The notes beneath the pieces are model-generated. The model was not told where the DNA came from and did not search any database. It saw only the letters and a list, made by a program, of their open reading frames with translations. Position numbers and translations under genes: made by a program. From Lates calcarifer (Eukaryota > Chordata > Actinopteri > Centropomidae): a DNA stretch of 64,000 nucleotides. The stretch lies in NCBI RefSeq assembly GCF_001640805.2, contig NC_066850.1:214525-278524 (forward strand). The letters are read 5' to 3'. Shown piece after piece: positions 32,401-44,710 of the stretch (position 1 is the stretch's first letter; the number at the start of each line of letters is the position of its first letter).

Positions 32401-35083
32401 AGACGCATAGTGATGATGTCATGAACAGTCAGTCGCCAGCCGAGCCACATGGGAGGGCCAATCAAAATGCACGAGTCCAACCAAAACACAGAGGAAGAAG
32501 AAGAGGAGACAGAGCAGAGAGAAGAAAGGAGCTGAGAAGTAAAGGTGGATAGGGTTTGTAGATGAAGCTGTTTCCTGTTGGTGAGGTGGAGACTCTCAGG
32601 CCACATCTGAGGACCAGGTCATGCATAGATGGGTTCATGGGATGGATTAAGGTTGGAAGGATGGATCAATTAATTCTTGTCTCCTTGTGTGAAAGAAAGA
32701 AAGAATGAAACAGGATGAAAATGAGTCGTAATGCAGCCACATACAGAGAGAGTTGTTGAAAAAAGACAGAAGGTTCAACACTAACAGTTTCCTGTCAGTA
32801 TCAGTTTTAAAACCACATCAGGGCGTTAAACTCCAGAGCTCATTATCTCAGCATTCAGCCGACCTACCTCTAACTAAATAACATTGTTCTGACTGCTTCT
32901 CTATGGTGAAGGTTTGGTTTGGATTAGAAAACCAAAACCACTGTGATCAGGGAAAGGTCATGGTTTGGCTTAAATACAACCACTTAGTTAAACTTTGGGA
33001 ACTGTCACTGCAATGTTTGATTAAGGATCAGGAAAAATGTGGTCAGGATTAAATTAAACTTTGGTTGTTGGGGAATGAGAAACAAACACCTGCTTCTGGT
33101 GTTAAAGTCAAACACTTTGTTAACAACATCAATAGACTTCAACCTCCTATGGAAGAGTTTCTGACACTATAACGTTTAAATACTGTGGTTTAATAACAGA
33201 CAGACTTAGGTTGATGTGAGGTTCCATGTTTGTATTCTGTATCATAACTCACCAAGTTTTACAATTAAGACTTTGACGTTGATGTGAATTACGAAACTTA
33301 AAAAAGACTGATATTTGGCTGATAAAAGTACAAATGAAGTCAGTGTTGAACCAGATGGATAGATAACAAGAGGGACAGAGAGAGAGAAACATGAAAGCAG
33401 GACGACAGAGAAACATCGGTGAATGAAGACTGAGAAAGAGGCAGCATGAGGACGTAAACAGCCAATCCCCCTCCGGTTCACATCGGGCATCCAGCATGCA
33501 GCAGCCTGCAGCATGTTAGGTCGTGGCTCAACAAGGAAAAAGAAAACATGAAAGAAAGAGGAAATCAAAGGATGAAAAACACCAGCACCACCCGACGACG
33601 ACTGCATTTCCTGTGGTTACCTCCTCATCTGGGTCAATCAGCAGCCAGCTGCGTTTGTACTGCAAATAAGCGTTAGCCCCTCCGCTCTTCACTGCACGAA
33701 TTCTAGCAAGCCTGGTTTTCTGTTTGTGAACACATACAAACGTCCATTTAGCCCGTCCAGTCCAGTGTCTGTGGCTGTGTGAAGTGAACAGCTGAGCAAA
33801 GCAGCAGAGCAATTATACTGTCAGTATGATGGTAAACAAACTGAAGCCTGAGGAAACATCTGTGGCTGAAGAAGTCACGCTGAAATTATTATTTAACATT
33901 TGAGATGATCGTTTAAAGACTTCTGACTTTTCACAGCATAGAAATCGTCTACGTGTGACAACCTGACTGGAAACAACAATAACACCAGTGGCTCGTGCAC
34001 ATCAGAGAGAACGTGTAAACAAGATATGAACTCATGTATTAGAGGTGGTAGATGAAGAATATAATAAGTTGTGTCTACAGGATAATAATTTGCACAAATA
34101 ACATTAAACAATAACTTGTGCAAATCACGTCTGTGGTGAACAAACAGACAAACATGTAGTGAAAGACAACTTGTACAGAAAGATGATCATCTGCGCACGA
34201 GATAAAAACATCTTTCAGGAGTCCCGATCTCTCCATCTGTCTGAACCTTTGTAGTTGTTCGATCAGCGTTGGACGGTGGACAGGTTGTGTTGTCGAGGCA
34301 GCAGCAGACTCTCTCTCTCTGACAGAGAAATGATTCAGCTGCTTCTCTGTAACTTTCCAGCATCATGTTTCTGTCTGTCTCCCTGCGGGATAAACAAAGG
34401 TCTCCAACACAACCAGAAAACTCATTTGTTGACGTTGGGAGGAAGTAAAGCCCTGGACACAGTTTCCTCCTCCTCTCGCTCTTCCTCTCTTTTCTCCTGT
34501 GGCTTATTCAGAAGCTAAGAATCTAAATTAAGGAAAAGGGGCAAAGCACTAACTCAGCTGTGATCGGACAGGAGCTGCTGCCTGTTTTCTCTTTGTGTTT
34601 GGTGGAAATGTTTGTTCCACCTGATGAGATCTGAAACGCACTGAACCTGAGCACAGAGTCGCTGTCAGCCTGTCAGGTGACGCAGTGAATAACACCTTCA
34701 CACTCTGTCAACACAACACATGTCCTGATTCCTGTCGCCATTACTTTGATTTTTCAGCTCTCAGTCTCCCACTGACTGTGTCAATAACTCTGTACTGTAC
34801 GACTAAAGAGACCCGCCCTGACTCTGCTCCCTCACTGCTGATGTTTAGAAACTGAAGCCATCAGCAGTGAGTTCAGAGGAGTGTGGGTGGAATCAGACTG
34901 TGAGTGTTCAGGGTCGTCACCTTCTGTGCTCGTCTCTTCTCGGCTCTCTGGCTCTGGTGGTAGATCCGGCTGAAGTTGGAGACGATGACGGGGACGGGCA
35001 GGGCGATGACCAACACGCCACTCAGAGAGCAGATGGAGCCGAAGATCTTCCCCATGATTGTCTTCGGGACCATGTCGCCATAT
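29232..35083 (-). CDS. kcnd2: Potassium voltage-gated channel subfamily D member 2, Kv4.2 (3' five coding exons)
   Basis: Exons 35083-34921, 33719-33621, 31238-31143, 30880-30645 and 29418-29232 join in phase to 259 residues plus TAG. This is the C-terminal part of a family protein of about 630 aa. Kv4.2 is the pore-forming subunit of somatodendritic A-type K+ channels and pairs with KChIP and DPP proteins. The first exon here starts at the selectivity filter (YGDMVP), then S6 with the PVP gate motif ([20 protein letters not shown]). The cytoplasmic part has the dileucine dendritic-targeting region [16 protein letters not shown] and the KTFNVPNSN and [11 protein letters not shown] blocks. The tail ends NIVRVSAL, a Kv4.2-type PDZ ligand that distinguishes it from Kv4.3 (VVKVSAL as recalled). 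The T1 domain and S1-S5, on one large exon in vertebrates, must lie right of the window. The gene is tail-to-tail with tspan12. Confidence 0.96.
29419..30644 (-). other. kcnd2 intron 5
   Basis: The part 30030-30550 is a degenerate tandem of 'aacctcctcaaggacctct'-like units. The rest is unremarkable. Confidence 0.7.
30030..30550. repeat. Degenerate minisatellite (acctcctcaaggacctctg type)
   Basis: Variants of 'gacctctgaaacctcctcaa' recur with a period of about 20-24 bp. Similar stretches are at 40225-40470 and 55185-55525. Confidence 0.65.
30645..30880 (-). CDS. kcnd2: kcnd2 coding exon 5
   Basis: It begins [17 protein letters not shown], contains [18 protein letters not shown] and [18 protein letters not shown], and ends AG|GTAGGA. 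The acceptor is CCTCAG. Confidence 0.96.
31143..31238 (-). CDS. kcnd2: kcnd2 coding exon 4
   Basis: It has 32 codons ending [16 protein letters not shown]. The donor is ACA|GTGAGT. The acceptor CTGAAG is chosen by phase after a T-rich stretch; the exact start is slightly uncertain. Confidence 0.9.
31239..33620 (-). other. kcnd2 intron 3
   Basis: It includes a degenerate repeat at 31740-32120 ('aagtcacaaa..ctcacttc' units). Nothing else was recognised; its open frames lack similarity. Confidence 0.65.
33621..33719 (-). CDS. kcnd2: kcnd2 coding exon 3
   Basis: It has 33 codons, [20 protein letters not shown] then [13 protein letters not shown]. The acceptor is AACAG and the donor GAG|GTAACC. 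Confidence 0.95.
33720..34920 (-). other. kcnd2 intron 2
   Basis: This is 1.2 kb of ordinary intron. No feature was recognised. Confidence 0.7.
34921..35083 (-). CDS. kcnd2: kcnd2 coding exon 2
   Basis: It is 163 nt. The first base completes a Gly codon, then [21 protein letters not shown]6 and [17 protein letters not shown]. The acceptor is TCTCAG and the donor AAG|GTGACG. Confidence 0.97.
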
Positions 35084-36813
35084 CTGAGACGAGAGACAGG
35101 TCAGAGGTCAGAGTTCAGAGGTTAACAGCTGTAAACCTGAAAGCTTGAGAACAGGTCACACAGCACTCAGTGATAGACCACAGCAGTTTGTCTCATCCTA
35201 CTGGTTCTGTGTAAAACCCTCAATGGTTCAGCTCCTGATTTTCTAACTCCATATTCAGACATGACTGTAAAACACTCACTGTTGTTTTTAATATGACTTG
35301 ACTCAAAAATGTTTTTCTTTTTACAGAACATTTACTCTCAGACCCAGAACTGACAAAAGAAACATCTGTGTCTGTAAATAAAAGACATTTTAAGACTGCA
35401 GCACACGTTTGTTAAAACTACAGATTCTCTGAAACATCCTCCGTAGATTCACTGAACTAATCTCTGAATAAAGTCACAGTTTGTGTAAAATTAAATTAAA
35501 ATCTCATTAATTCAAATGGATTTTCTGTCAATAATTAAATCTGAGTTCTGCAGATGATGTTTGTGCATACAGATATTTATTTCTGACTAATGAGTTCTCA
35601 GTTTGCTGCTGTTGACAGATACTCGATGCACAGTTTACTTTCTCAGACAATCAGCAGAAAATGGAGCTGACGCAGCATTTGTCAGTTTCTGAGTGAAGCT
35701 GCAGTTCACTCTGCGTCCACATGGAGGAGCCAGAGATCTTCACCTCTCACCACATCACATCACTGCTCTGTAAATACATTTAATAAACTTCTTTAGGGAA
35801 TGAGTCCGTTTCAAAGTCCAGAATGACATTAAAATAAAAATAAACTCTCCACATTAACGGCGTCTCTGGAGGCTGCGTCTCCTCTCTGGCCTACTTACCA
35901 AACCCCCCACCTTTAAAAACACATCTCATTCATTATTATGGGTTGGGCAGATATTCTATCTGATGTTCGTCCCCGTGTTCCCAGCATGTTCAGCATTCAG
36001 ATGTTCAGATACAGTCTGAGTTTGTCTCTGAGGGTTTCTGTCTTCATCAGGTCAAATTAAAATCCTTCACAAATCTGAATTATCTGAATCCAGACACAGT
36101 TTACTCCAGCAGACAGATTTTAACTCAGAGAGAGGAGAGAGTTTCCAGTGAGGTTATGGTGTCAGAGCGTCCAGGTGAGACCTGACCTGACACCTGCAGG
36201 TGCTGTTTCTCCTGTTCCAGAAACAGACTCAAGAGTTTAAAGCTTCTTCCACTGAAAACAAACTACAGACTCATGAAAAGATCCACAATCCAAACCAGGA
36301 AACAGAAGCTGCAGAACTTCATTCAGAATCCTCCTGTTTTTAACTTTCCTTCAGTGTTGCAGTAAAACAGTGTGAACATTCATGATACACTGACACCAGG
36401 AGCTGATTACAGACAGTTCAGCTGCTGTTAATGTTTGACTGTTTGACTGAATATGAACAGATTAACTCTCTGAACTACAGATGGAGGCAGTGCTATTCCA
36501 GCAGCTCCTGGTTAAACTCCTGTTTTTGTCAGTGGAGTCTGGTAGAGAGATATAGAGATGTTTCTGGTTCTCCATCTTTAATAAACAGCTGTGTCTGTGT
36601 AGGAATCTTCTCCATGTTGTTGTCAGACTCTGACAGTGTGAGGCCTCAGCACACAGACTTCCTGTGTCTCCTCTGAGTCTTTGTGTTGCTGTTTTCTCCA
36701 AGGTGACGTTAAAGTTTGTGTCAGTGACTGATCACCTTGTCTCCGCCTGCAAACCTTCAAACCTCCAGTCACAGCGGCTCAGAGGCAGCCAATCACAGGC
36801 TGCGACCTTGTCT

Positions 36814-36844
<31 letters not shown>

Positions 36845-37679
36845 AGACACAATACAACAGTGAAGCACACAAAATTAGAAACACACACACACTCCAAGTA
36901 CAGGTGTGTGTGTTGTTGTCATGTGACTTTCATCAAGGAGACGTGTGTTTGTGTGTTTACCTGCTCAGTATTTATTAGGACCTTCTAATCAATCATGAAC
37001 TCTAATGATCAGTCCACAGTCCGGTCAGCGCCCCCTACAGGCTGCAGAGTTTGTCCTGAAGGTGGCACCAGAGGAAGCATCATGGAATCATTAAAACCTA
37101 AGGGGTTCATCCTCTGGAGAGCAGGAAGGAGCCACAGTGATCTGATCTTTAATGTGCAGAGGTTTCAGATGCAGCTCAGTGCTCGACCCCCCAGGTAGAA
37201 TCTGATCAGTAGATTTTAATGGAAGTTTAGTCCTTCAGGTGTAAAAGTCAAATGAAAAGTCAAACGGTGTCCGAGCTCCGTCCCTCAGCGTCACCGACCG
37301 TCCGACCACCATGAACACGTCCGTCCTCAGGGACAGGAAGTGAACTGTCCTGATGTTATATTTAATCTCAGTGGAAACAAAGAGCTGGAGGCTGAGGACA
37401 GACTCAGAGGTTAAACACACACAGTGATGAGGGAGACGTCCTCAGTCTGAACGCTTTCATTCAGAGGAGAATTCCTCACACACTCTCTTCTTCTGTGGTT
37501 TCATTCAGCTGAGAGGATGTTCTCTGCTCCTTCACAATAAAAGCAGGTTCAGTCTGATGGACGTGTTTCACGTTTCTGCTGCAGAGATAAAGGTGAACTT
37601 GTCTTTCCTCAGAATCACCTTCATCCTCAGGTGATCACACACATACACATACACATACACACACACTCACCTGACAGAG

Positions 37680-37681
<2 letters not shown>

Positions 37682-37724
<43 letters not shown>

Positions 37725-38109
37725 AGACATTGACCCTGATGCAGTCATCAGCACTTTCCTCCTCCAACACACACAAGAAGAAAAACAGCTCAATGCTTTG
37801 GTCTGAAACCTTCATTATCAACATCATCATCAGTCTGGATCCTGGTCTAACCTCAGTCTGGATCCTGGTCTAACCTCGGTCTGGATCCTGGTCTCTGACA
37901 GTCTGTAAACTGAGTGAAGTTGTTCAGAACAAACACTTGAATCAAGTCTAAACAGAAATCCATTAAATCACATCTGGTTTTATCCACAGACTTTTTCCAG
38001 GAGACACTTAAACACACACACACACACACACACACTGGATTGTTTCACACCTGGTTGGTTTGTTTGCTGTTGACCTGTAAAATCACTGCTTTGTTTCGAC
38101 TCATGGCTG

Positions 38110-38143
<34 letters not shown>

Positions 38144-38273
38144 GCTCTTGGTTGTTGACAGTGTGTTTAACGTTTCATAAAGTGAACTCATGTCGCGCTG
38201 CAGCTGAATCATTTATGCTTCGATTGGACCGAACGACTCCACCATTAACACAGAGAGCTCGACAAATAGCCTG

Positions 38274-38321
<48 letters not shown>

Positions 38322-38425
38322 ACACACACACACAGAAATACAAATGCTATTCAGGAGCATATGAGAGTAAAATGCTTCTCACTTAATGAGAAGCTGCATT
38401 CATTATAGATTAGCATTTCCCCTGC

Positions 38426-38461
<36 letters not shown>
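37682..38461. repeat. Cluster of alternating TG and CA microsatellites
   Basis: Tracts are (TG) 37682-37722, (CA) 38012-38035, (TG) 38111-38141, (CA) 38276-38334 and (TG) 38432-38462, all in kcnd2 intron 1. Confidence 0.95.
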
Positions 38462-38466
<5 letters not shown>

Positions 38467-39155
38467 AACACAAAGAGGCTGTTCACAGTGATGTGATGGA
38501 GTCTGCTCTGACAACACTGAGGCTCGTGAGCAGCTTTTATTCATAATTAACAGCTTCTGATTCTTCTTCACTGCAGCGCTCACAGCTAACAGCTAACAGC
38601 TAACAGGGTGCAAAAACAGACCAGGACTAGGACTAGGGATGGGACAATATATGATGTAATTGTCCATCGTAATAAAAAACTCTCACAGTCAGTTGATCAT
38701 AGTGAGTTTCCATCATCAGGATAATCGTTAAAAGCTGCATCTTTCCAGTCACTCCTAAACACTAATCCTGTCACCATGTCTGAAGGCTCAGCTCGCCTAC
38801 TGTATCCCCCAACAACCTCCAATCTGAGCTCCCGTCTCCATGACAACCATCCAGCATCCGACGTTAGCCAGGTAACATTAGCTCTGTAGCTAAACAGCAG
38901 AGGCTCGACTGAATTTCATAGTTTGACCCTGTTTACCTGAGGCAGGTGTTTGAACCTGGTGTTCACTGGTTCTTACTGTTCTGTGGTTTTAGGCAACAAA
39001 AACCTGAACTTGATAAATGATACATGATAAAAATATAAAAACAAGCATCAGAGAGAGAGAGAGTGATGGATGAAGCTCAGAGAGAAGACAGCAGATATTT
39101 TTAAACTCGTCAAAGTCAAAGACTGAGGCTGTTTGAGTCGTCATCCATCTTATCC

Positions 39156-39158
<3 letters not shown>

Positions 39159-39192
<34 letters not shown>
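39159..39192. repeat. (CA)n microsatellite
   Basis: About 17 CA units; another shorter tract is at 39265-39289. Confidence 0.95.
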
Positions 39193-40224
39193 GGACAAAC
39201 ACCTTGGTTTGTTTGACCTTTGACCTCAGAACAGACTGACTCATTGGAAACATCCATCATCAGGACACACACACACACACACACACACAGACAAATATAC
39301 AGTATAATTTGACTTTAAAACAACTGGTTGGTTCAGATCTTCAGTTTGTGAATCAGAGGATGAGATGAGACAGAATAAATTCAAACACCTGCAGGAAACT
39401 GTTTCTACATTTAATCTCTTCATATGAAGTTAATCTGCTCCCTGTCAAATTTATTAACATCAGCTCCTCAGTCAAGCTTCATCCTGCACTGCAACAAACC
39501 TGAGGAAAACTGCTGAAAGTCATCAACTCAAACTCATACTCTGAGCTGATATTAGTTAAACACTCCGGACCATGAGAAGCTGCATTAACCACTGACAGTT
39601 TAAACCTGGAGCAGAAAACAATCACTGGAAGAAATGTCCACACGTGGCTCAGATGAAATCTCAAAACTGTCGAACCAAACCAGAGAAAAGTCCTGTGAAG
39701 CTGCTCAATCCTCTAAAACAGACTGAAAACCTGGAGACAGAAATATTCAAACCAAAAACAAATGGTTTTCAGATTAAAACATCTCAACAGAATCTCCAAT
39801 GACTCATCTTCATTCAACATTTGAATAAGTTCACTGTGGTCTTCATGTCTCTTTATCAGTTTATCATTTCAGTCTGAATGATCATTAAGGACAGATCTGA
39901 TTCAATCTGTTTCTCTTTTATTAGACAAACACCAACGAAGCAGCTGCAGCTGCAGTTTGAACAGGAGAAGAAGAAGAGAGGATGTAAATTTATTCCTCAG
40001 CTGTCGATGTTTCACATTAATAAGGACTGAAAATAGAAACACTGAGGGTTAACTCTATCACAGCTGCTCTGTGGTCTCACTCTGATGACCTGATTTCTCC
40101 TTGTCTCTAATGGACAGAAACTGGACTCTATTTATTCTAATGTTCTAACTCAGTGAACACTGACAAACCAGTCAGCAGATACAGACACATTTCACTTTAA
40201 ATGGAAGTAAATGACCTGGAGTGA

Positions 40225-40470
40225 AGAACCTTACTACACCCAGAGGATCTCTACAACCTCCTCAATGAGTCCTGGAACAACTAACAAGACCACAAGAACC
40301 TGCAAAAGGACTCCTAAAACTACCGAAAGGACCATTACAACCACCCACAAAGCCACATTCTTAAAGGACCATTAGAACCTTCTAGAGAACCACTCAACAC
40401 CTTCAAGAAGGATCTGTACAACCTCCTCAACAACCTTTAGAACACCCTGCAAGACCACAGGAACCTCCAA
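40225..40470. repeat. Degenerate minisatellite (acctcctcaa type), second locus
   Basis: It resembles the 30030-30550 array: 'ctacaacctcctcaatgagt', 'aacctgcaaaaggactcc' and similar units. Confidence 0.6.
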
Positions 40471-42111
40471 AAGAGATGATAATAGTGATGATGTCCCGTC
40501 TGTCGGTCGTCCATCAGTCCAGCTTGATGGACTCTGTACTGGTTGTACTGGTTGATTTTCTCAGTCGTCTCTGAGTGAACAGCAGCTGTGAACCTGATGT
40601 CGTCTCCTCGAGCAGAAACATCAGCTGTTAATAACCGACACACCGACGCTCATTTAACCACAGAAAAACTTTTTCATTAACTCTGACCTTCGAACAGCAG
40701 GACGAGCTGAGATCTGACCTGAATGTAATAAGTCAAACAAAGGTCGATGAGTTTCTGACATTCACCTGCTGCTGGAGGATGATTAAAACTGCATTTCTAC
40801 AAAGCTCCCAACCTTCAGATCCTGATCCTGGTCCTTGTCCTGGTCCTGGTATTTAATCAGCTGTACAGTTGTTATTCCTCCTTAAAAACATTCTCTGACT
40901 CAGATACTGAATCTCTGAGGGGACAATCTATGAAAGGTCATTCCACCTTAAATGTCAGGTGGAAACAAGAGGAACAATTAGATGGGTTCGTCCTCTGGAG
41001 AACAGGAATCATTGATCCTCAGAGTCTGAGGGGAACTACTGATGAAAATAGAAAATAATAAATCAGTTTATTCCCTCTGACACGTATCGATACAGTGAAC
41101 TGTTCTCAGATCAGCAGCCATTTATAAAAACAGACAGCTGATCAATACGTTCTGATTGATCCTCTGACCTCCACAGGATCACCTGCTGATTGATGACATC
41201 ACAGATGGAGCTACTGTTGATCTATTGATCTATTGACCTGAGCTAAGCGGACTCCTCAGAGCTGCAGCTTCCAACACTTCATCCCACCCAACCTATTCCA
41301 AACTCCCTTTACAAAAACATTGATTTAGTGTTTCCTAATCGCCCTCGGCTGTGGTTCAGGTTTGGTTCAGGATTGGTTCAGGTTAGTTTTGGTTTTTGTT
41401 GGTGCGGTTTTATGAAGGATCGTAGTTCCGGTTTAAAGTGAACCTGGTGGTTTGAAGAGAAAAACTGAACTCAGATCAGTTCACATCACAGTCGTCTGCA
41501 GTAAAAACCAGTGAGAAGTCAGTGGAGTCTCTGCTGCACAGTTTAAACAGCATCACCGCACTGACCGCCTCTGCAGTGCACGCTGGGAAAATCTCCTGCT
41601 CACTGTAATAAACGATAAATAATCAATAAACAGTGCCATATTTTATATATATTGTGTGTGTGTGTCCGTTGTGGTGTGTGTGAGAGGATCAGACATGGGG
41701 ATTAAACTGCCTCTGGCTCTTTAATCTGCTGAACTGAGACCAGATTCAACACACACACACACACAGAGTGTGTGAGGAACATGTGAAGATGACCTGAGGC
41801 TGAGTTTTATGAATCCTATTTTTCTTTGTTTCTTCTTTCTCGTGTTGTTGGATCAGATTCATTCTGAGAAGTGTCTGTCTGTCTGTCTGTCTGTCTGCAG
41901 GATGGCCTCATGAACGTCAGTCGTTTCTCATGGTTTAACTGTTTAGACTGTTCAGCATTTATAAACACAGTACAAACATTTCATTCATACATCAGTTTCT
42001 CAGTAAAGGAGCCAGTCTCCATCTTTGTCTTATTTTTCTGTGCTGCTGTGTAACCTCAGTTTAACTCTGTGTTTGTCTGAACTGTGGTGTCTCCTCTGAG
42101 TTGAACATAAC

Positions 42112-42325
42112 CAGTATCTCAAACTAGCTGTTGTCAGCAACAGTTGATAACATCGCTCTACAAACAGCGTAGCAACATGTCCACAGATAAACCTGAACAG
42201 TTCTCTGTGTCTGACTGACTTCATGTAAACTAATGAGACTGAGCTGCTATAAACAGGAACATTAGCAGAGAGTTCACTGCTGCTGATGAGGAGCAGCCAT
42301 CTTGGATTCTGATGTCGGGGTTGGT
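42112..42325 (-). repeat. 0.2-kb interspersed repeat, left inverted copy
   Basis: It is the reverse complement of 44508-44710 with small differences, from 'cagtatctcaaactagctg' to 'ctgatgtcggggttggt'. Confidence 0.88.
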
Positions 42326-42474
42326 GAGTTGCTCTGACTTTCAGGCAGCTCAGCAGGAGGCTGATGAAGCTCATTATCCTGCAGCCAACAGATCACTGCC
42401 TCACACTCTGAGCTGGGTTTGAAAGTTTCTGCTGGAAGCTCAGTTTTCTTCATGTTTCGGCCTGAACTGGACCT

Positions 42475-42512
42475 GGACCAGGACCTGGACCAGGACCTGG
42501 ACCAGGACCTGA
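42475..42512. repeat. 12-bp tandem repeat ctggaccaggac
   Basis: About three perfect units of 'ctggaccaggac'. Similar C/T-rich runs are at 3967-3993 and 40828-40850. Confidence 0.9.
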
Positions 42513-43203
42513 AACAGATGTTTCAGCTGACCGTATTTCTAGTTTGTATAATTTGGCTTTTATCCTCAGAGACGAGCTGATGAAGCTGCTGTTGGTCATG
42601 TGAGTGTGTGTGTGTCAGGTGTGTGTGTGTGTGTGTGTGTTCACACAGTTACAGTATGAACACACACACACACAGCTGCAGAGACTGTGTCTAAATATAG
42701 GTCCAAGGTGGTTCAGAGTCTCCGGAGGTTTTTGAGGACCTGGTCTGGAGGAGACTGACAAACAGCAGCTCCTAAACTATGAAGTATGAAATTAAAAAGC
42801 TGAATGGAAACAGATTTAATCAGAATCTCTTCCTCTGGAAGCAGAAAAGTTTTCATGCTCGCTTGAAGCAGAAAAGTTTTCTGCCGATGAGGAAATTATG
42901 ATGATGAATGTGGAGAAGCGTCTGTGGGAGAAAACGATGTGAAGGAAACGGTTCAGAGGTTTCATCAGACGCAGGAAAATAAAAACCAGCTTTATGATTC
43001 TAATGTGATTCTAATGTGATGCAGCTGCAGAGAGACGTCACAGCTGTTTGTTTACTGCAGCAGCAACAACAACAATAACAACAAAACAACAACAACAGCA
43101 ATAATAATAATAATAATGCTAATTCATTATTATTATTATTATGACAGACAGGTGTTAATCCAGGTTCAGAGACCTGATCCAGGATCAGAGACCTGATCCA
43201 GGA

Positions 43204-43320
43204 AGGAGATGATGGAGCGATGAACAGAGAGGAGAGAGGAGAGAGGAGAGAGCTCCTCCTCCTCCTCTCCTCCTCCTCTCTCCTCTTCCTCCTCTCTCCT
43301 CCTCTCCTCCTCTCTCTAAT
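43204..43320. repeat. Purine-to-pyrimidine switch tract (GAGAGGA then CTCCTCCTC)
   Basis: About 30 bp of purines followed at 'gagctc' by about 70 bp of pyrimidines forms an imperfect inverted repeat. A long minus-strand open frame across it is low-complexity and not accepted as a gene. Confidence 0.85.
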
Positions 43321-43357
43321 TGAAAAGCAGATTATGTGTTGTCCTGTGCTGTGGCGC

Positions 43358-43388
43358 TGACCTTTGACCCCAGCCATGCTGTATAAAT
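43358..43388 (+). promoter_or_regulatory. DR1 nuclear-receptor-like site with a nearby TATA-like box
   Basis: 'tgacctttgacccc' is a near-perfect DR1 element and 'tataaat' follows at 43382. Functional status is unknown. Confidence 0.3.
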
Positions 43389-44287
43389 CCCTGTAATGAG
43401 GCGACTGTTGTAAATGGAAGAGCTCACTCTCCCTCACTCGCTGACTAATGACTGTAAACTGGTTTTACGGAGCTGTGGTGGATCAGCTTTCAGTCTCTGC
43501 AGATCCTCCAAAACCCAAATCCACAGCTCCTCACTGAGCTGCAGCTTAAAGCAGTGGAAACATCTTCATTTAAAACAACATGTCTCAGTTTATGTTCATA
43601 AGCATGAAAACATTCTGCTGCTGTGTTAAAAGTCCAGTCAGACGGTTTTAAAATAAAGTCAAATAAAAACTGAATACAAGGCTTCAAATATTAAACAATC
43701 CCTTAAAATCTTAAATTAATCCTTAACTTCCCCCTGAAAACACCCACAGAAACTCTTCCCTGAAACTTCGTCCTGACTGAGACGTTCAGGTGAAAGTTGG
43801 ATTTAACATCTTAAGAGATAAAATAACTGATTAGTTTCCATGTTAATTGCTCAGTCTTAAGGTTTCTATTCCTTAAAAAAAACCTTAAACCATACAATCC
43901 TTTAAAATACACACTGCATGTACTCCTTTAAGTCTGTAGCACCTGTATTCATCCACAGCAGAAAATAGTCCCTAACAAACACTCTGTCAGAACAAAACTA
44001 ATGAGGCTGTAAAAACATAATGTTCCTTTAAAACGGATCGAACTGTTTTTAAACTGGTCCTCACAAAGGATTAGGGTTAACTTAAACACACACAGGGGAC
44101 TGGAGCAGCTCCAGCTCCCATGATGCATCACTGCTCCTTTGTTTTCCCTGTGCAGGTTCACAGCAGGACAAGAAATAAAACCTTTACTGTCAGAGATTCT
44201 CATCATGACCTCAGTCACAGCTCGCCTCATCTTCACTCTTCCTCCTCCTGTCAAAGGTCAAAGTAAATAAATGAGGCTGTGTGGTGG

Positions 44288-44307
44288 TCAGCAGGGGGCG
44301 CTACAGG
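44288..44307 (+). promoter_or_regulatory. CTCF-like site
   Basis: 'cagcagggggcgctaca' resembles the CTCF consensus. Related 'agcgccccctacaggctgc' occurs inverted at 37026-37044. Call rests on motif only. Confidence 0.4.
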
Positions 44308-44507
44308 CTGCATTACACAGGGCTGTAATAAACAGGAGAAGAAGTAGAGGTTGAGAATCAACCATCAAAAACCTCAAAGAAGAAGAAATGAAACGGTGAG
44401 AGACTTCAGACGTCAGGAATGATTCAGCTGCTTTTAGCCTGAAACATCTGCTGTTTAAACTTTGGTTAAAGGAGCAGTTTGTGAGTTTTCTCTGCAGCTG
44501 ATCGTTG

Positions 44508-44710
44508 ACCAACCCCGACATCAGAATCCAAGATGGCTGCTCCTCATCACAGCATGACTCTCTGCTATGTTCCTGTTTAGCAGCTCAGTCTCATTAGTAC
44601 ATGAGTCAGTCAGACCAGGACTGTTCAGGTTTATCTGTGGACATATTGCTACGCTGTTTGTAGAGCGATGTTAGCAACTGTTGCTAACAACAGCTAGTCT
44701 GAGATACGAC
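44508..44710 (+). repeat. 0.2-kb interspersed repeat, right inverted copy
   Basis: It runs from 'accaaccccgacatcagaat' through 'gctacgctgtttgtagagcg' to 'gagatacgactg'. It pairs with 42112-42325. Confidence 0.88.

Noticed and set aside
43000..43437. 145-codon minus-strand open frame with Arg/Glu-rich and Leu/Cys-rich runs
   Set aside because: Composition comes from GA/TCC and CAA/ATT repeats, and there is no recognisable domain.
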